A DNA stretch of 9,663 bases from Geomobilibacter sp964431365. Its GTDB lineage: Bacteria > Desulfobacterota > Desulfuromonadia > Geobacterales > DSM-12255. The translations under genes and the position numbers were made by a program. Below, in pieces: positions 6,473-9,663 of the stretch; the stretch's first letter is position 1; every line of letters starts with the position of its first letter. A model generated the notes under the pieces. It was given only the letters and a program-made list of their open reading frames with translations. It ran no database searches and was not told where the DNA came from. Location: contig CAYSJJ010000103.1 in the NCBI GenBank assembly GCA_964431365.1, positions 1-9,663 on the forward strand, read 5' to 3'.

Positions 6473-8036
6473 CACCCGTCCGACCGGAATTGTCTCGTAC
6501 CTTCTTCCTTCGCTGGCCGACGTCCTTTTCATCTGTGTGCTGCTTACCCTCTCATTCATCCCCAACAAGGGGATGCTGAATGACGGCGATACCGGCTACC
6601 ATGTCCGGGCCGGCGAATTCATTCTTGAGACCTTTTCCCTGCCGCGCCTCGACCCCTACTCGTTCAGAACGCCTACCCTCCCCTGGACCGTCCACGAGTG
6701 GCTGTCCGAAGTGGTCATGGCGCTCTGTCATCATGCTGCCGGGCTCGCGGGGGTCGTGGTCTTCTATTCCTTTCTGCTGGCGCTTACCTACTACCTTTTT
6801 GTCCGGATGCTCCAGGCACGGGGGATAACCCCGCTGGCAGCAGGGGTGGCAACAGTGGCGGTCATCGGCCCTTCAACGGTCCACTGGCTGGCACGGCCCC
6901 ATATCTTTTCCCTGCTCATAATCGTCGCCTGGTACTGGATCCTCGACGCCTATGACGAGCGGCGGCGTAATGCCCTCTATCTCCTCCCGCCGTTGATGCT
7001 CCTCTGGGTAAACCTCCACGGCGGGTACATAATCGGGTTCGTCCTGCTGGGTGCGTACTTCGCCGGGGCACTGCTGCTCTATGCCGTTGACCGGGAACGG
7101 TGGCTAAGAGAAGGGAAGGAGCGGGCACGGGGATACGCCAAGGCCGTTGCGGCAAGCATGGTTGCGGCCCTGATCAATCCGTTCGGCTACAAGATCTTCC
7201 TGTTTCCATTCAAGCTGGTGTTCGACAAATACCAGATGGACCATACCAACGAGTTCCTGTCGCCGAATTTCCACGAAAACGGCTTGTTCAAGCTCCTCCT
7301 CCTCGGCCTGATCCTGCTGCTGGCCGTTTCGCGCAAGCGACTGACCTTTGTCCAGGTACTGCTGACCCTTCTCTTCACCAACATGGCCCTGTACTCCATG
7401 AGGTACATCCCGCTCTTTGCCCTCATTGTGGTGCCGATCATGCTGGGCACCATCGACTGGGAGCTATCGGCACATATTCCAAGTCTGGCGGCTTTTTTCA
7501 GAAAGAGAGCCGAGCTGGTTTCTGTCATCAACGAACGGGCGCGCGGGATTTTCTGGCCATCGGCGGCAACGGTGCTGGTGCTGGTGCTCCTCTGGAACGG
7601 CACGGTCGTGCACGGTTTCGATCCGAAGAAAAAGGCGGTTGCTGCCGTCGAGTTCATGAAACGGGAACAGATTCCCGGGAGGATGTTCAACAACGACGAG
7701 ATCGGCGACCTGATCATCTACGGTGCCCACCGACAGTACAAGGTTTTCATCGATGGCCGGCTGGACATGTACGGCACGGAACGGTTGAAGGAATATTTCA
7801 AGGTCATCGGGTTCTCGCCGGGCTGGGAGGATGTACTCCGAACCTACGGCATCGGCTGGATCATTTTCGACACGGATTCCACTCTGGTCCGCTTTCTCGA
7901 CAAGCAACCGGAGTGGAGGCTGATATACTCTGACAAGGTGGCGAGCATTTTCGTGAGAAACAGCCCGGAGTATGCTCCTTTGATCGCGAAATACCCGAAC
8001 GTTCGGCTGGCGAAGATCGAGCAGGAAAAAAAGTAG
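6459..8036 (+). CDS. GT-C-like polytopic membrane glycosyltransferase (putative)
   Basis: Large inner-membrane protein, 525 residues from TTG 6459 (531 if TTG 6441 is used). The layout is that of a GT-C enzyme, which moves a sugar from a polyprenyl-phosphate donor on the periplasmic side. One helix (about 14-34) leads into a first outer loop with DGDTGYH (42-48, acidic Asp42 and Asp44) and LDPYSFRTPTLPWTVHEW (64-81), a pattern common in GT39-like proteins. About nine further hydrophobic helices run from about 83 to 385, with HGGYIIGF and INPFGYKIF between them. A soluble C-terminal domain (about 388-525) contains RMFNNDEIGDLIIYG (408-422), VFIDGRLDMYG (429-439) and YGIGWIIFDTD. No characterised relative comes to mind, so substrate and product are unknown. 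It overlaps the DUF192 gene by 14 bp and is 13 bp before a GT2 synthase that could supply its donor. Confidence 0.75.
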   Translation: MNSSNTRPTGIVSYLLPSLADVLFICVLLTLSFIPNKGMLNDGDTGYHVRAGEFILETFSLPRLDPYSFRTPTLPWTVHEWLSEVVMALCHHAAGLAGVVVFYSFLLALTYYLFVRMLQARGITPLAAGVATVAVIGPSTVHWLARPHIFSLLIIVAWYWILDAYDERRRNALYLLPPLMLLWVNLHGGYIIGFVLLGAYFAGALLLYAVDRERWLREGKERARGYAKAVAASMVAALINPFGYKIFLFPFKLVFDKYQMDHTNEFLSPNFHENGLFKLLLLGLILLLAVSRKRLTFVQVLLTLLFTNMALYSMRYIPLFALIVVPIMLGTIDWELSAHIPSLAAFFRKRAELVSVINERARGIFWPSAATVLVLVLLWNGTVVHGFDPKKKAVAAVEFMKREQIPGRMFNNDEIGDLIIYGAHRQYKVFIDGRLDMYGTERLKEYFKVIGFSPGWEDVLRTYGIGWIIFDTDSTLVRFLDKQPEWRLIYSDKVASIFVRNSPEYAPLIAKYPNVRLAKIEQEKK

Positions 8037-8049
8037 CCGTGGGGCAGCC

Positions 8050-8787
8050 ATGACGTCTCTCTCCATAATAATTCCCGCATACAATGAAGAGAAACGCATT
8101 GGCCGATCTCTGCGCGACATATCCGCGTACCTCGCGACCCGGGCGCTGCAGTATGAAGTTATTGTCGTGGACGACGGTAGCTCCGACGAAACCGCTGCCG
8201 TCGTTGCTGCAGCGGCCGCGGAGAATCCCCGCATCTCCCTCATCAGGAGCGATCGGAACCGTGGCAAGGGGCACGCGCTCCGCATGGGGGTGCTTGCCAG
8301 TACCGGAGATCGTGTGTTGGTTTCTGACGCGGACCTTTCCACACCCATAGACGAAGTGGAAACCCTGGCGGCGGCCATGTCGGCCGGGAACTGCGATATC
8401 GCCATAGGCTCGCGTGCGCTGGCCCTCAGCAACATCATCAAACGTCAGCCCTGGTGGCGGCAGGGGATGGGGAAGATCTTCAACAGGATCGTGAAATTCA
8501 TCGTCCTTGACGGATTCGAAGATACCCAGTGCGGTTTCAAACTCTTCAACGGCGATCTTGCGCGTGAGATATTTTCCCGAGCCGTCACCGACCGTTTCGC
8601 CTATGACGTGGAGATTCTGCTGCTGGCCAGAAAAAGCGGATGCCGGATTCTCGAGGTGCCGATCCGCTGGATCAACGCCCCTGGCTCCACGGTCAACCCC
8701 GTTGTCGACTCGGCGAGGATGGTCCTTGACCTGCTCATAATGCGCTATCGACTGGGATACGGTCACGACAGTACCAGGCAGTCTTAA
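8050..8787 (+). CDS. GT2 polyprenyl-phosphate sugar synthase (DPG-synthase-like)
   Basis: Family 2 glycosyltransferase (GT-A fold) of 245 residues, most like dolichyl-phosphate beta-glucosyltransferases: it would move a sugar from a nucleotide donor onto undecaprenyl-phosphate at the cytoplasmic membrane face. Seen: SIIIPAYNEEKRIGRSL (5-21), VIVVDDGSSDET (37-48, Asp41-Asp42), RNRGKGHALRMG (69-80), the metal-binding VSDADLSTP (91-99, Asp93 and Asp95), the QPWWRQGMGKIFNRIVK helix (133-149), the DTQCGFKLF acceptor motif (158-166) and the DVEILLLARKSG stretch (186-197). There is no membrane helix, unlike the eukaryotic Alg5 enzymes or ArnC/GtrB relatives, so it is probably peripheral. ATG 8050 follows GGGG at 8041-8044. 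It lies just behind the GT-C-like gene, which makes a donor-making and donor-using pair likely. Sugar (glucose or other) cannot be told from sequence. Confidence 0.9.
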   Translation: MTSLSIIIPAYNEEKRIGRSLRDISAYLATRALQYEVIVVDDGSSDETAAVVAAAAAENPRISLIRSDRNRGKGHALRMGVLASTGDRVLVSDADLSTPIDEVETLAAAMSAGNCDIAIGSRALALSNIIKRQPWWRQGMGKIFNRIVKFIVLDGFEDTQCGFKLFNGDLAREIFSRAVTDRFAYDVEILLLARKSGCRILEVPIRWINAPGSTVNPVVDSARMVLDLLIMRYRLGYGHDSTRQS

Positions 8788-8886
8788 AGTTATCTCCGTG
8801 TCTTCTAGGGAGCGCAGCGAACGGGTGTGAGGAACGGGTCTTACAGTCCACGAAACCATCTTGAATGCAATTGCGGATAAGCGCTC
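8788..8886. other. 99-bp spacer with an 8-bp direct repeat
   Basis: GAACGGGT occurs at 8819-8826 and again at 8832-8839, a 13-base period, with five bases between. The spacer also holds the self-complementary GCAATTGC (8867-8874). The repeat pair might be an operator for the next gene; no convincing sigma-70 hexamers or terminator were found. Confidence 0.35.
8860..8874 (+). promoter_or_regulatory. upstream box CTTGAATnCnATTGC, copy 2
   Basis: Second copy of the block described at 6104-6118, again starting exactly 27 bases before an ATG (8887) that lacks a clear Shine-Dalgarno site. The overlap with GCAATTGC gives it a small palindromic core. Function unknown; the shared spacing is the main argument. 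Confidence 0.25.
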
Positions 8887-9663
8887 ATGGAAACCAGAGT
8901 ACCCAATAACCCTCAGGAGGAGCGTAGCAGCGACCAGCTGAACGATCCCCCCTCAGGCCTCCGGCCTGGCCGCAGGAGGCAAAGAAGCCTGCGGAAAAGG
9001 AGCGCGCGGGATGCGGTATGGTCAGGCATGGCGACCCTGCTGCTGCACGTCCTGATGTTTGCGGTAATGATCTCCCCTGTCCTGCAGTTGCCGATCATAA
9101 ACGTCTCCAAGAAACTCGACTTCTTCTGGCTGTCGCCTTTTTTCACCCTGGACAGTGGCTTGATGGCCAGGGGGCCGGAAGGAATCGCTCCCCCTCCACT
9201 CCCCCTTGACGAATCCGTAGCCGAGGGACCGGGCCCGGATGAGGAAGAGCCCGCAGATATCCCCCCTGCGTCACCTCAGGCCCCCGATAATGGAAGCGCC
9301 GCTCCCCTTCCCCCCGAAGACAGCGCCAGCGACGCGGAGATGGTTGTTCCCCGCAAGGTACTCGTCACTGCCCCGCCGCAAGCGGTGGACGACGGGATAA
9401 AACCGCCGCCAGCCATGCAGGAGCCGGAAAAGGAGCGCCCCCAGCCCCCATCCGCCGACGACCGTATGGCGCTCCTGCAGGCTGAGCAGGAGCGTTTGGC
9501 CAAGGAGGAGGCAGCCCGACAGGCGCGGGAACGGGCCGAACTGGAACGGCAGAACCTTGAAAAGGAGCGCCAGGACAGGCTGGCCAGAGAGACGGCTAAA
9601 CGGCTCCAACAGGCACGGGAGGAGTTGCGCCGCAAGGAGGAGGCGAAGCGGATCGCCCGCGAG
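8887..9663 (+). CDS. TonB/TolA-like membrane-anchored coiled-coil protein, 3' end missing
   Basis: The frame runs unbroken for 259 codons to the right edge. ATG 8887 lies just after an in-frame stop (8878-8880) and has no evident ribosome site; ATG 9028 (Met48) is the only alternative before the membrane helix. Residues 1-47 are hydrophilic, with basic clusters (RRRQR, LRKR) ahead of the membrane helix at about 49-68, so the N-terminus should be cytoplasmic and the rest periplasmic. A Pro- and Glu-rich stretch (about 96-190, with APPPLPL and IKPPP) follows, then a charged helix from about 193 to the edge, rich in Glu, Arg, Lys, Ala and Gln, as in the long TolA domain II. This layout is that of TonB/TolA-type energy-transducing proteins, which span the periplasm and touch outer-membrane partners. 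The diagnostic C-terminal domain is outside the window, so the family is inferred from layout only. Confidence 0.65.
   Translation, partial: METRVPNNPQEERSSDQLNDPPSGLRPGRRRQRSLRKRSARDAVWSGMATLLLHVLMFAVMISPVLQLPIINVSKKLDFFWLSPFFTLDSGLMARGPEGIAPPPLPLDESVAEGPGPDEEEPADIPPASPQAPDNGSAAPLPPEDSASDAEMVVPRKVLVTAPPQAVDDGIKPPPAMQEPEKERPQPPSADDRMALLQAEQERLAKEEAARQARERAELERQNLEKERQDRLARETAKRLQQAREELRRKEEAKRIARE
8954..8994. repeat. two adjacent hairpins in the 5' part of the TonB/TolA-like gene
   Basis: CAGGCC (8954-8959) pairs with GGCCTG (8963-8968) around three bases, and CCGCAGG (8970-8976) pairs with CCTGCGG (8988-8994) around eleven. The pair stands back to back, as in REP-type elements, and falls in the segment that encodes the basic N-terminal tail. 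It may be coincidental in a GC-rich coding stretch. Confidence 0.35.

Noticed and set aside
8798..8830. 10-codon GTG frame in the spacer after the GT2 gene
   Set aside because: Very short, no ribosome site and composition like the surrounding non-coding bases.
7464..8859. two overlapping minus-strand frames above 320 codons opposite the glycosyltransferase genes
   Set aside because: They mirror the third-codon-position GC bias of the real + strand genes, overlap each other, and show no family motifs.

Overview
The window (about 58-60 % G+C by eye, one 10-base assembly gap) is densely coded, and every gene I can support lies on the + strand. Gene content and protein style suggest a Gram-negative deltaproteobacterial genome of the Geobacter/Geobacterales (Desulfuromonadota) kind: an outer-membrane beta-barrel, a lipoprotein, a Tad secretion locus and a TonB/TolA-like protein. 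This assignment is inferred from resemblance, not proven.

Region 1 (1-4322) is the 3' half of a Tad (tight adherence / Flp pilus) operon in the usual order cpaE(tadZ)-cpaF(tadA)-tadB-tadC, with 6-19 bp spacers and good Shine-Dalgarno sites. CpaE is cut by the left edge. CpaE/TadZ positions the machine, CpaF is the assembly ATPase, and TadB and TadC form the inner-membrane platform. A previously easy-to-miss 29-codon frame (4233-4322) with a strong Shine-Dalgarno site follows tadC and would encode a single-span membrane peptide. The pilin, prepilin peptidase, CpaB and secretin genes are not here and are expected upstream.

Region 2 (4323-6049) starts with a GC-rich stem-loop and a plausible sigma-70 promoter. 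It then encodes a Big-1-type two-domain lipoprotein and an 8-stranded OmpW/OmpA-like barrel 28 bp downstream. Their position directly behind the Tad genes makes them candidates for a surface module used with the pilus, but only context supports that.

Region 3 (6050-8787) opens with a near-perfect 13-bp-stem palindrome that looks like a dispersed intergenic repeat. It continues with a DUF192 protein, a large GT-C-like polytopic membrane protein that starts at TTG inside the DUF192 gene, and a cytoplasmic GT2 polyprenyl-phosphate sugar synthase. The last two make biochemical sense together: the GT2 enzyme would load a sugar on a lipid carrier and the GT-C protein would use it on the periplasmic side.

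Region 4 (8788-9663) has a 99-bp spacer with an 8-bp direct repeat. It is followed by the 5' part of a TonB/TolA-like protein with one membrane anchor, a Pro-rich stretch and a charged coiled coil, running off the right edge. No stretch above 300 bases lacks a gene. I found no RNA genes, CRISPR arrays, insertion sequences or integrase-type elements.
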